Source: Sphaerolaimus hirsutus (taxonomy: Eukaryota > Nematoda > Chromadorea > Monhysterida > Sphaerolaimidae). Taken from it: a stretch of 64,000 bases of DNA. The notes beneath the pieces were generated by a model that saw nothing but the letters and a program-made list of their open reading frames with translations, ran no database searches and was not told the DNA's origin. Shown here piece by piece: positions 47,001 through 56,887 of the stretch. Positions within the stretch are counted from its first letter, which is position 1, and each line of letters begins with the position of its first letter. Location of the stretch: the NCBI GenBank assembly GCA_964036195.1, contig OZ038450.1, forward strand, positions 24,581,208-24,645,207, in the 5' to 3' direction. Position numbers and translations under genes: made by a program.

Positions 47001-50000
47001 CATTTCAGTTCTCCCTCACAAAAAACTTTCCTTCAACTTTTTACTTTTCACTTGCAAATTGGTGTTTGAGTTCTCCAATTGCGGAATTAGAACTCCTCAA
47101 CATTAGAACATGTTGAACTCATCATAATACACTATATTTGTCAAACAATACAGTTCCGTGTAGCATATTTTTACGTTTTCTCTGGTACCCGGGTAATTGT
47201 GCCAGGAAAACGTAACAAAGCGTAACGGTATTTTTGGAAAGCGTAAACGTAAACGTAAGTATAAATACCCGAATAACCGGGTATTTCGGGTAAACGTAAA
47301 TACGTTTTCGCAACTCTGGACTACACTTGTCACTTGTCCGCTTGCTGAATTGGCCCCTGGCGCCAAAATTCCACGTCGAAATGCACAACAGGATTTGACA
47401 AAAAAACACCCACCTTTTTCACAATGCATCGTGGTGCAATTTTGCGCAAACGTTTCGTTGCACTTCACCACCCACTGTACACAACCAGTGTCCCCCAGTG
47501 GATAGGTTTTCTCGTAGTGGCACCCCTCTGGGGGTGCCATAAGCTTGTATACGGGACATTCCCTGCACTCCAGCCCGTCGGGGCCGTCGGCACATTTGGT
47601 ATCTGAATTGTCAATTGGTGGGTTTTGTCAACTGTATACCTATGCTAGGTCACTCATTAAACGATTACGATGGAATAGGGCACAAGTATGTTTTTGCGAT
47701 TCTCATCACCGCACGAAAAAGAGTTTTAAGAATTTTAAACATTCAACCAACCCCGTCCACAGGGGTTGTGCCGCTCGCACGTTTTCTTTTCACAGCCCGG
47801 CCCACCCTTGGGCACGCATTTTCCATTGCCGACGCATTGGTGGCACGCGGCGCAGCGAACTGTCGCGCAGCCAGCTGTGCGGTTTTAAGAAAAGGGTGAT
47901 TTTTAAAAAAATTGAAGATTATCTACAGAGATTTAAATTCTTTTTTGAATAACATGGTTAGTCACACTTTCAGACACTGTGAAATGCATGTAAAATGTAA
48001 AATGTCATGTAAGGGGTCAATCTTTCTTTTTATGTTTTACTGATCGTTTGACATTTTTTATTACGGTTTACATGACTTCTGAAATTTTACATGACATTTG
48101 ACATGGCTTTGGAGCGTGACCTTTCTTCAAAAAAAGTTGTCTGTGAGTACATACCGTATTTCCTCGAAATACCCCCCCCCCTTGAAATACCCCCCCCTCG
48201 TTTGACCCCCCCCCTCTCGAGACCACTATGAAACAATCACCCCCCCCCTCGAAATACCCCCCCCCCCCAAATTGAGTGTAAATAGAACGTACATGACAAA
48301 TACGGCAGTTTGTGTTCTGTGTACTGCAGAACACACGTTAAAACAATGTCGGTGTCACGTTAGAACAGTGTACATACCATCTACATACTAATATTAGTCT
48401 ACAGAACCTTATAAATGGCGGTTTTTGTTGCATTTTTCGACGTCTGCGTACGTTTCAGACGACAATTTCGTACTTGGTTTTCAAAAATTTTCTTGTGAAA
48501 TAATAACCCCCCCCTCGAAATACCCCCCCCCCTCGTTTAACCCCCACCCTCTCGGGACCACTATGAAACAATCACCCCCCGGGGGGTATTTCGAGGAAAT
48601 ACGGTAAGTGGAAATGGACTATTTAGACAACAGCGGCAATCATTACCTCCACATTATGTAAACAGTGACAGAATTTCTTACATAGAGGGGGCTATCCAAT
48701 GGAAATTTTTCCACGCCAACAAGCAAGGGGGGTAAAACCAATCAACTCACACAACGGCTTATCATCCTTCACCTTCACCGGCTCCCTGCACTTGACGCCG
48801 CAGCCCACGTCGCAGCACTTCATGTCCCCCTCACATTGACCATCCATGCGACATTCGGCGCCGCACAATCTGCCGAACTTGGACAGAATATACCAGTACC
48901 ACCTAGTTGGAGGGCACGTGCCCTCCTTTTCGTAGGGCTTGGCTGTCATGGGTCCGGGGGTGGGCGTGGCGGGCTGGGGGACCAACGCCCTTTGGCAGGT
49001 GTGCCCGCAGCCGTTGCGGCAGCACTTGTGGATGTCGGGACAGTCGGAATCGTTGGTACATTCTTCCACGCAGAGGCCCAAGGTGTTGGGTTTTAGGGGC
49101 GGGCAGATTCCCTGAGAGGGGTTTTTTATTTTGTGAAAGTGGGGATCCAGTGTATATTTAACCACGTTTAAATGTGACAAATTATTTATCCTACTTATCC
49201 CAAATGTTAGAGGATGGGAGAGAAAATTTACCTAATTTTGCTGGAAAAAATAGTATTTTGACACCAATTTGTTCGTATTTTTTTCTCTAAATTTTGCATA
49301 TTTTTTAAAATAATATTGTTTGATTGATAAACTATTATGTGCGTTCTCTAAGATCATTCAATACATCATCCGATACCCCTAGACACCCAAGTATAGGCCC
49401 AAAGAAATATCACCAAAAACGTACCACCTTGCTGCCTTCCTCAACCACAGGTCCACTCGGTGGCATTTCAGGCAGGGGCGGCTGGGCCAGCTGGCAGGTG
49501 TGTCCGCAGCCGTTGCTGCAGCACTTGTGGTCCATGTCGCAGTCGGTGTCCGAGCTGCACACCTCCACGCACGTGCCCATCAGGTCGGGGTTGGGCGTGG
49601 GGCAGACCCCCTTGTGCGTGCCGCTGTCGATGAGGGTGGGCGGCGCGGCCAGCTGCGATTTGGATTTTTTTATGTTTTCTACTAATTTTTTATACTTTTT
49701 AAAAAATTTCAGTTTCACAAATATGATGAAAAAAATTTTTCGGGAGAAGGCCCGGTGCCCCTGTGCGAAATTGAACTAGGCTTGACTAGGTGTCGTCAAG
49801 CTTACTTGACTCGTTTTGAACCTCGGCGCCAATCAGAAAAAATAAAATCGGGATCAGGTCAATTTTTATGTAAATACAATATTCATGTCATGTACCTCAT
49901 ATACCTATTCTAACACCCCAAAAGAACATGCTGAGGCAAATACAGTATTTCCTCAAAATACCCCCATCCCCTTGAATTACCCCCTTGATTTACACCCCCC

Positions 50001-50267
50001 CCCCTCTCGAACTACATCCAGGTCTTTTCGAGCTGAGGAAAAAGTACCCCCAGTTGAAATGCACCCTCAAGATTTGAACTCTGAAAAAATAAACACCCTG
50101 GGGGTATTTCGAGGAAATACGGTAGACTACCTCAGTTTTGGCATTTTCCATTTGAAAATGCACTAAACGCCGATAAATTTGGGCTAAAAACTCTGCTATT
50201 TTTGTATCACCAACGAACTCACCGCAGTGGCTGCAAGAAATCCAATAAGTAGAAGAAATTTCGTCAT
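43849..50267 (-). CDS. Gene A: secreted multidomain protein with three WAP domains and Cys-rich cassettes (10 exons)
   Basis: Hand-built spliced model on the minus strand. Exons: 50267-50223, 49652-49428, 49111-48751, 47874-47752, 47602-47414, 46396-46106, 45635-45360, 45028-44753, 44578-44315, 44015-43849. All introns are GT..AG, every junction keeps frame, and the total is 2217 nt (738 residues plus stop). Order of parts: signal peptide (about 15 residues), WAP1, WAP2, WAP3, a short Cys-rich exon, two modules with an APPEGCHY core, then four modules with a DYCGGCNA-type core (DYCDGCNA in the last), most followed by a CxxCxxC/CC module. Each WAP domain has all eight cysteines. WAP domains are extracellular and often inhibit proteases; here an extracellular, possibly inhibitory or matrix role is inference only. 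Introns hold a hAT and several TA-target elements. The exon 2 donor is uncertain by 3 nt. Confidence 0.85.
44315..44578 (-). CDS. Gene A exon 9: diverged DYCGGCNA cassette
   Basis: Phase 1 to 1, 88 codons, acceptor TTTTACAG, donor AGAG|GTATGT. Same two-module plan as exons 7 and 8, but the second module reads CHKCDQCVDVEGQPKC then GACC and a spacer is shortened. Nucleotide divergence from exons 7 and 8 shows an older duplication. Confidence 0.85.
44753..45028 (-). CDS. Gene A exon 8: DYCGGCNA cassette (copy 2)
   Basis: Same length (276 nt), same phases and same splice-site sequences as exon 7. Protein differences cluster at the N-terminal end (DDQKQQCLV versus DDQQFRCKA) with only a few elsewhere. 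Flanking intron sequence is not obviously shared, so the duplication is limited to the exon and its borders or the introns have since diverged. Confidence 0.88.
45360..45635 (-). CDS. Gene A exon 7: DYCGGCNA cassette (copy 1)
   Basis: Phase 1 to 1, 92 codons, acceptor TTACAG|ATGACCAG, donor CCAG|GTGGGT. Module D has DPCMVTKC, HCKSDYCGGCNAIFF and GDQC; it is followed by the CAATLCEKC / CCPG module. Near-identical in length and sequence to exon 8. The DYCGGCNA motif recurs in several extracellular invertebrate proteins as I recall, but I cannot name the domain. Confidence 0.88.
45806..46066. mobile_element. CCGTATT-type TA-target element in gene A intron 6
   Basis: CTGTATTTCCTCAAAATACC to TTCGAGGAAATACGG between TA dinucleotides, 261 bp, with C runs of 7-10 and CTCGAAATA blocks. 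Confidence 0.82.
46106..46396 (-). CDS. Gene A exon 6: APPEGCHY module plus CxxCxxC module
   Basis: Phase 1 to 1, 97 codons. The first half repeats the exon 5 module (CKMCLIPP, APPEGCHY, PPGDAGC). The second half is the CAATLCEKCSDC then CVRQGSCC module shared with exons 7 and 8. The junction with exon 5 spans a hAT insertion in the intron. Confidence 0.85.
46483..47318. mobile_element. hAT-type element with CAGAGTTG ends in gene A intron 5
   Basis: CAGAGTTGTACAAATACTGG to CGTTTTCGCAACTCTG with exact duplication GACTACAC (46475-46482, 47319-47326). AAACGTAAACGTAAACGT arrays are placed where the 23411-24199 relative has AAGTGTAAGTG arrays. 836 bp; no transposase. Confidence 0.92.
47414..47602 (-). 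CDS. Gene A exon 5: APPEGCHY Cys module
   Basis: Phase 1 to 1, 63 codons, acceptor AATTCAG, donor GTGGGT. Encodes CRECPVYKLMAPPEGCHY followed by YPLGDTGC and three more Cys. The same core (APPEGCHY, Y-P-G-D-x-G-C) recurs in exon 6. I do not recognise a named family for this module. Confidence 0.8.
47752..47874 (-). CDS. Gene A exon 4: short Cys-rich module
   Basis: Phase 1 to phase 1 exon of 41 codons, acceptor CCGCACAG, donor GGG|GTTGGT (weak). Encodes CATVRCAACHQCVGNGKC and two further Cys pairs. It resembles the CAATLCEKCTDC module of exons 6 to 8 in spacing, so it is probably a diverged member. No open frame on this strand marks it; it was found by phase and cysteine pattern. Confidence 0.7.
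48154..48604. mobile_element. CCGTATT-type TA-target element in gene A intron 3
   Basis: CCGTATTTCCTCGAAATACC to TTCGAGGAAATACGG, TA-flanked, 451 bp, with long C runs at both sides and a CGACGTCTGCGTAC interior. Confidence 0.87.
48751..49111 (-). CDS. Gene A exon 3: WAP domains 2 and 3
   Basis: Acceptor CCCTCTCAG, donor GTGAGT after phase 1. Two WAP cores in one exon. The first reads CTNDSDCPDIHKCC then GCGHTC. The second has a longer loop between Cys1 and Cys2 (containing RWYWYILSKF) before CRMDGQCEGDMKCC. A Pro/Thr linker joins them. All 16 expected cysteines are present. Confidence 0.88.
49428..49652 (-). CDS. Gene A exon 2: WAP domain 1
   Basis: Acceptor AATCGCAG. The exon encodes a linker, then a complete WAP core with the eight-Cys spacing, including CSSDTDCDMDHKCC and NGCGHTC. 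The donor is either AAG|GTGGTA (49428) or three bases further, GTG|GTACGT (49425); both keep phase 0. The exon is much more GC-rich than its introns, as are the other gene A exons. Confidence 0.85.
49943..50122. mobile_element. CCGTATT-type TA-target element in gene A intron 1
   Basis: CAGTATTTCCTCAAAATACC to TTCGAGGAAATACGG, TA-flanked, 180 bp. Lies about 100 bp from the signal-peptide exon. Confidence 0.82.
50223..50267 (-). CDS. Gene A exon 1: signal peptide
   Basis: Forty-five nucleotides starting at ATG 50267 encode MTKFLLLIGFLAATA, a typical secretory leader (Lys then a hydrophobic core ending Ala-x-Ala). A GTGAGT donor follows directly, phase 0. Too short to stand out as an open frame. 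Chosen as start because it is the only ATG-led hydrophobic exon upstream of WAP1 with a matching phase. Confidence 0.8.
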
Positions 50268-50854
50268 TTTGCTGATGTGAATTAGTAGTCGTTAGCTTTA
50301 GAAAAGTGGTAAACTTTTTCAAATCGCTCGAAAACTGCTTCTAAAAAAATGGTCGTTCGTTCGTTCGCAGGTTCGTTTAGAATGAGTTCGCAAAATTTCG
50401 GTACCGGTTTAAAAATAAAAATTTATTGACAGATGTTGCACAAAGTAAATACGTAAACAGGGGGCGCAAATTGCGGCGATATGTTTATTATTCTATTTTG
50501 AAAAACAAAATTCCTCAATGGCTGTGTAAAAATGACGCACGGTGTGTTTGCCTACCTACCACTTCACACATAGTATGGAAGCCTACCATAACCCATCTGA
50601 ATAAGGAACCAAAAATTATACAGTTTTTTAATCGTAATATTTCATTTTTACTGTGGCATATTTAATTACGAAATTTATCACAAGATTTTATTCATTAAAT
50701 TATGGTAGGATTCTGCGCATACTTTGCGGTCCGCCGAGAGACCGATTTACATTTATTTACCCACCCATTTATCAATATTTATCTGGTGGGAGGGTGATTT
50801 TCTAGCCAGTTTGGCTTCCAGTAAAATCTGGAAAGTGTACTTTTGCCACATGTA

Positions 50855-51141
50855 GTATTTCTCCGTGTAAAGCACCCGGGTGCTACACAAAATTGAGACA
50901 CTTTGCAGCAACCTTTTTTTAACCTTGTATAACACCCGGGTGTTAGGTCAGGGGTATTATACACGGAAACACAAAAATCCAATTTTTTTTATTCCCAGCC
51001 TAAGCGCGCGCCACGCTACGTATTTAAGTAATTCAAATCGGGTGATCTTTTTGAAACCTAGCATAGCACCCCGGTGTGATATGCAGCTGTATAACACCCC
51101 GGGTGTTGTGCACGGGGGGTCCTTTACACGGAGAAATACGG
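50855..51141. mobile_element. TATTTCTCCGTG-ended relative of the CCGTATT group
   Basis: TATTTCTCCGTGTAAAGC pairs with CTTTACACGGAGAAATACGG. Interior blocks ACACCCGGGTGTTA are self-complementary. The left end has lost the CCG. Confidence 0.7.
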
Positions 51142-51151
51142 TAAACAGTAT

Positions 51152-51346
51152 TACACTCGGCGGACAGCACACCTAGTATGAAAACCTACCATAATTTAAT
51201 GAATAAAATTTTCAGAAAAATTTCGTGATTAATCAATTCGTAGTAAAACAACAAAATATAATGATAAAAAATTGTTTAATTTTTGGTTCATTATTCAGAT
51301 GGGTTGTGGTAGGTTTTCATACTAAGTGTGATGTCGGCCGAGTGTA
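51152..51346. mobile_element. Short CTCGGC-family element
   Basis: TACACTCGGCGGACAGC to GATGTCGGCCGAGTGTA, 195 bp, with CCTACCATAATTTAATGAAT and its relatives inside. The interior recurs near 50565-50735, 53080-53150 and 57765-57830. Confidence 0.75.
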
Positions 51347-51787
51347 CCTAATTTATATTATCTCAGCCGACAAACTAGTATAATATAATCAGTTCAAATA
51401 CGTCTATTTTAATTAAACTTTAAAAAAGTTATGTACTTTTGACAACTGCCTGTACATGCACGATTGCAATGTCAGCTAGTTTAGTGTTTAATTGAACTTA
51501 ATTTTACAACCGATAGTGACACTTTTCCATATGGGAAGTTTTCTTTTTATGATCCACTGACTGTTGGCACGAAATTCTACCGGTAAAACACATGAATAAT
51601 TCAGCAAATCATTTGTAATTTTCCATCACAATTTACTTACATTGCTTTTACTATTTTACAGTATTGAGCATAGAAATTATCACATGGGTGATAAATTTTC
51701 ACATCATAGTAATGGTAACATTGTGTACCAATTACAAATTCTGCATAGGCTGGCCGATTAAAAAAATTTCATCATTATGTATGTATA

Positions 51788-51965
51788 CCAGAGTTGCGAA
51801 AGCGTATTTACGCTTACCCGAAATACCCGGGTAAATGGGTATTTATACTTACGCTTACGCTTACGCTTTCGTAAAATACCCGTACGCTTTTTTACGCTTT
51901 CCCGGCCAAAATACCCGGGTACTAATAGCGTAAAAAAGCTTTTCACACAGTTTCTTTTACGCTTT
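51788..51965. mobile_element. Truncated CAGAGTTG hAT element
   Basis: CAGAGTTGCGAAAGCGTATT followed by TTACGCTTACGCTTACGC and CCCGGGTA blocks. Only one end is present. Confidence 0.6.
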
Positions 51966-52306
51966 TGAAAAGGCGTAAAACCACAAAAAAAACACGAGTG
52001 GACGAGACTGCGTACCAACAAAAATGACTGCGTGTGTGCAGTAATGCACTGGAAATGTACAAATTGTGTCGCAATATGAATGTCTTGTGAATATGTACTG
52101 TGTCATCGAGCAAAATCGTGGCTTCAGATTATAAATTTTGTTGCTGAAAATGGATCCCGACGACGATTTTATCGCCGTTGACAGCACTAACTCCACGTTA
52201 GAAGACTTAAGTGTTGCTGCCGATGAATAACCAAACAAAATATGAGGGCAGACTATACTAAATGGACATCCATAAAATGTCACAGAGAGCTTGATTTGGA
52301 AAGAAT

Positions 52307-53028
52307 TAGTGATGGAAAAGCGCCAGAAAAAATGGCGCGAGGCGCCAAGGGCACCATGGCGCCATTCGGAAAGTGGGCGCCAAGGGCGCCACAGAAAAAG
52401 GGCGCCAGGCGCCAAGGGCGCCATGGCGCCATTCAGAAAGTGGGCGCCAGGCGCCAGGGGCGCCACGGAAAGAGGGCGCCAAGCGCCATTTGGAAAATAG
52501 GGCGCCAGGCGCCAAGGGCGCCAGGATGAAAAAGTGCCTACAACACCATGCGTGTGCTAAAAATGTTTCTGCAGTACCATTGTACGCACATTCACTTATT
52601 AATTCTCGTTCTCCAGGATGTAATGAACAAAAACAAGGCTAGCAAGAAATTTTTATTAATAAATTCCACATGACGAATTCAAACGCAATGGAAATTGTCA
52701 TTTGACAACAATCCATTCATTACAAATAGACCTTTCCAAACAATGTTTCCTAATTGCAACGATTTAAATCCGTTTATTTATGATTTTGCAAGTTAGACGG
52801 TCCATCATTCTTGTCTTCTGATCCGTCAGACAGATCTGATGAAACGTTGGACAAATTATTTCCACCCACTCACACCACTCCGTCCATTTTTCTGGCGAAT
52901 TTAGATCATCCACGGATGCGTTTTTCATTTTTTATTCTTCTACACAGCACTCACCGTGAAACCCTGCTGGCGCCTTTTTGGCGCCCTTCTAAAGCAGGGC
53001 GCCAGGCGCCAAGGGCGCCACGGAAAAA
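52307..53028. mobile_element. TAGTGATG hAT element with GGCGCC arrays, right end missing
   Basis: Left end TAGTGATGGAAAAGCGCC, GGCGCCAAGGGCGCC arrays at 52325-52530 and again at 52970-53028. The interior is diverged but alignable to 57130-57600 (GGCGAATTTAGATCATCC versus GGCGAATTTCTATTATCC). Open frames through the arrays are compositional. Confidence 0.8.
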
Positions 53029-53181
53029 GTTGTTCTTTGTGATAAATTTAGTAATCAATTATTCCATTCTAAAGACGAAATATTATGATGAAAAACTGTA
53101 TAATTTTTGGTTCATCATTCAGATGGGTTATGGTAGGTTTCCATACTAAGTGTGATGTCCACCTGGTATACAAAAATATTG

Positions 53182-53566
53182 AGGCGGTGTTTACAGTACA
53201 TTTAGTGACGACGCGACAATTTTTTTAAAAGTGTCATATCTCAATGGAAAAGTTCCGTATTTTCGTGAAAAGGCAGTGAACTATAGATACTATAAGAATC
53301 AACATGCATGCAAAGTTTCAGGTGATTTCCGTGTCGTTCGTAAGTTATAGGCTTTAACAAAAAAAATTCGTCGTCGCAAACCGCGACGAACATGCGACAA
53401 CAAATTTTTTTTTAAAAGCCTATAACTTACGAACGACAAGAAGAAATCACCTGAAACTTTGCATGCATGTATATTCCGTTTCACGACAATACGAAACTTT
53501 TCCATTGAGATATGACACTTTTTAAAAAAAAGTCGCGTCGTCACTAAATGAGTGTAAACACCGCCT
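53182..53566. mobile_element. Fold-back element with AGGCGGTGTTTACA ends
   Basis: AGGCGGTGTTTACAGTACAT pairs with GAGTGTAAACACCGCCT. Arms of roughly 170 bp pair through AAAAGTGTCATATCTCAATG and TGCATGCAAAGTTTCAGGTG. The loop near 53370 holds GTCGCAAACCGCGAC. Confidence 0.85.
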
Positions 53567-53973
53567 AAAATCAATGGAAAAATTTTGATTTTCGAGATTT
53601 TCGAGAAATGTCGCTCATTTTCATAACTTTTTACTAAATTTACGCAATTTTTGATAATATATTTGGTTATATACCTATTTTCGACTAGTTTCCCATATTT
53701 TAGCACATTTTCCCATTTTCCCTTCTATGCCTTTAAAAACCTAAATATATAAAAGACTATCTAAAATACGTTTTCTGTACTCGAGTACTTTCAAAAAGTA
53801 TACGTAAAAGCGAGTACCAGAACTTTTTTCAGAGGAAACGTAAACGTATTTACTCTGTACTCGAGTATACGTATTTATCGAGTAAAAGTAAATACGTTTT
53901 AACAACTATGGTGTAAATACCTTATGGGCTACTTTAATCAAACCGCTTTATTTTAGATATTTATGTACCTGTA

Positions 53974-54538
53974 AACTCGGCAGATATTATGCGAGTCAAT
54001 GGTCTAACGAATTTTAGTACAAGTGCCATTCTAAACCAATTTCATTGTAATCGACACTCGTATTTCATGCTTAGGGATGACCATCAACAAATTTTTCAAT
54101 TAGATTTGAAGCCATCGACGAAATTTGAATTTAAGATCTACACTTGATAAATATACGATAATTTCGTATTATTACAAACAAAGTGAGCATTTTATGTTAT
54201 TCAGAGCAATTTTTAGATTTTCAAAATGATCCAGATTTCGCTAGTGGTGTACAGTGATTAGGGTCATTCTTCCCTTGTTCTTTCACACGCCCACGTACGT
54301 ACTTTTTTGTTGGAATTTGTCCGGGCTGTTACACTAAGATACCTTGCTGTCCGCTTTCATATGACAATATGTGCGTCCAGTTTATTCTGTTCTCGCATAA
54401 AATGTTGGATTGAATAAGATTTACTGTGAATCGAATGGAATCCATTCATTCAAATTCGAAATTAACTTAACAATTTTAACGAAATTTGAAATTGGTATGT
54501 AAAGGCGAATCGCTCACTCCTTTCATGTCTGCCGAGTT
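53974..54538. mobile_element. CTCGGC-family element, inverted copy of 29835-30403
   Basis: AACTCGGCAGATATTATGCG to CCTTTCATGTCTGCCGAGTT. Similar length and recognisable line-by-line similarity to the reverse complement of 29835-30403. Confidence 0.8.
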
Positions 54539-54595
54539 TACCTACTTCGATTCCAATCACGAGATAAACCTGTCCTTAAGGCGTTCTATCATTTT

Positions 54596-56540
54596 TCAAT
54601 TCAATTCAATTCAATTAAAGTTTACTTGGCTCGGACCTCACGAGTCTAATGCAAGTAAAATAACACAACACATTGAACATCCATCGATTACTCCTACGTT
54701 GCGGCCTTACACAGGTGAGTTTTGAACGACATGTAAACATATGTATACCAACAGCCGGCGGCATCTAAGTTACTTAATATAAACTTAAAAATGGTGGCGA
54801 CAAGAATTGAAAAATCTAAACGTGTCCTAAGCACTGAGAATGAACGCGGCAAACAACATTGCCAGTAGCACCGAAATAACACTCTAAGACCCCACGACCC
54901 GGGTTTGAACTGCTCACATAAAACGGTGAGCCACACAACTGCTTAGAAAAAGAAAAGAACGCAATGAATAGCAGAATAAAGAATTACATTCACAGGAAAT
55001 GTATCATACAGAAGTTGTACACTTTGTCCGTAAGTCCTTAACTTTTGTATCTTTCCGGTTTCCGATAAATTCGCAATTTTCCCAAAATGTTGTTGACTTT
55101 GAATGTCCATATTGCATACGGTTTTGAGCTTTTCCAGAATTTCCAATTATTTGCCAAAAGAAAAGAAAAATCCCAATTGCACAGTTTTGCAGACTTTATA
55201 TATCCTCATTGAACATCATTTACTGGAGATCTCCTAAGTTTACCCGTCACAGAAGAGATTGTTTGTTTCATACCACATCGTTTCATCATTGACCAAATCA
55301 TAAATATTGTGTCGCAAAACTCGTATCCACTTCACATTATCTACACTATTGCTACATCTTTGTACATTGCAATGCACATGGTGGCTGAGATCTGCTGGCT
55401 CACCCTCACTGGTGCGGCGTCCCGCTCGCGAACGATAAACCGTCACAGCGTTCTGCCTCCCCAGCGAGGACACCAGACAGTATCTCCAAATATTCCGATG
55501 CTTGGATACGCATTTTGTGGCACACTGCGGCATCAAACACATTACTAGGAATCTGTCTCTCAATATTATGGGGAATTTGTCTTGAATTCAAAGCCGCCGC
55601 TGCCTCGGATGTAGAGAGCATCTCTCCACACCGTCGGCTGCAGCAGTCTTCACTGAGCGACCTCACCCAGGCGTTGCGCCAGAGTGTCACCGTCGGATGT
55701 TGGCACTGTCCCAAGTAATGGGACAGTGTCATCCAAAATGACCACCCTAGTGCTTCGCATAATGGACAGTTAATCCATTGCCTAGTGTTGTTGTGCCTAT
55801 AGCGTACTTGTTGTATTTTTGGAAGCCACCCATGTCTCCCCGCGAACCATGTGTGTTCATTTGTTTGTAATGTTTCTGGTAATAGTGGTGTTATCTCGTC
55901 TAGCACTTGATTTTCTTTTTGTACACTTCTTTGCCCTGTTGTCCTAGATTTCAAGCCCACTTCCCAGCCGTAGTGTTTACATGCGGTTAGTATTTCGTTT
56001 TTAGAGCAGTTTTGCAAATTTTCTAAGCCTACTTCCCTCCTTGCTCCTATTGCACGCCCCCGTGGTGAATTTTTCCTCATTGCGCCCGCGTTCCCCCGTT
56101 GAGTTTGTGCCCCCCATATTCTTGCTGCTAGTTTAGTTGTTCCCGAGGCTTTGTTAGATTCTAGATAGTCGTTGTATCTGATCACATTATACTTGTACCA
56201 ACACTCCATGGTTCTAATGTCCCAGTCTATCCCCAGCAGCTTGTTTGAAATGTTTCTCCCCACCCCGCCCAGCTGTCGGTACAGCCCTAATTGTAAGGCT
56301 GTCATTTGTTTCAGCGTCGTTTTTGATATCCCAGTTATTTCACTTCCGTACATTACTGTACTTGCCACATACGCCCCCCAGAGCATATTCAGTGCCCATA
56401 TCTGCCGTCTGCTGTGTCTTCCAACCTCCCTAGCCAGGAATCTGCCTTTTGTGAGTTTGTCCATGTAGCCATTTTTCTGCGCCTGAAAAGGGTCTCGTCC
56501 GCTACTTAGCTTAATTCCCAGGTATTTTGTTTCATCACAT
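54596..56540 (-). mobile_element. 5'-truncated LINE, relative of 11569-16650
   Basis: The 3' end is an ATTGAATTGAATTGAATTGA repeat at 54596-54617; the 5' truncation falls at about 56540, within the region after the reverse transcriptase catalytic core. The 3' UTR aligns with the other LINE (CATTGAACATCCATCGATTA versus CATATTGAACACCCATCGAC). Confidence 0.87.
55406..56464 (-). pseudogene. C-terminal ORF of the truncated LINE
   Basis: A 352-codon open frame matching the C-terminal part of the other LINE, uninterrupted at GISKTTLKQMTA, where the other copy has the hAT. Carries CPLCEALGWSFW...HYLGQC and ends SFASGTPHQ. Open, but it lacks endonuclease and reverse transcriptase, so it is a remnant. 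Confidence 0.88.
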
Positions 56541-56846
56541 CACATTTTGTTACAAATTGCGGCATTGGTAATTACGATTTATTAAACCAAATTTCTTTCA
56601 AATTTCAAAGAACCATATTACATTTTTTTCACAAGCAACGGATTATCTTCTAATTCACAGTGAATCATTTCGCGAAGTTGAGTTTTACCAATATGAACAA
56701 TGTGGCTGTAAAAATTTCATTATTTCTCTGAATTTCACACGCATATGTTAAGAACACGGAGGGATGAATAAACATGGATACGGTGTTTATGTATTTATAT
56801 CAATACATATTTCGTAGCAATATCTGTAAACAAGCAAATTTAGGTA

Positions 56847-56887
56847 TACTCGGCGGACATCCACTTTGTATGGAAACCTACCATAAC
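56847..56887. mobile_element. Left part of a CTCGGC-family element split by a hAT
   Basis: TACTCGGCGGACATCC and GGAAACCTACCATAAC precede the hAT at 56888; the family interior resumes at 57770 (CCATCTGAATAACGAACC). The right end is lost beyond about 58310. Confidence 0.7.

Noticed and set aside
47545..47952. Plus-strand frames over 47.5-47.95 kb
   Set aside because: Antisense to gene A exons 4 and 5, whose cysteine pattern and phases are convincing.
48836..49161. GC-rich plus-strand frames over the WAP exons
   Set aside because: Antisense shadows of WAP domains 2 and 3.
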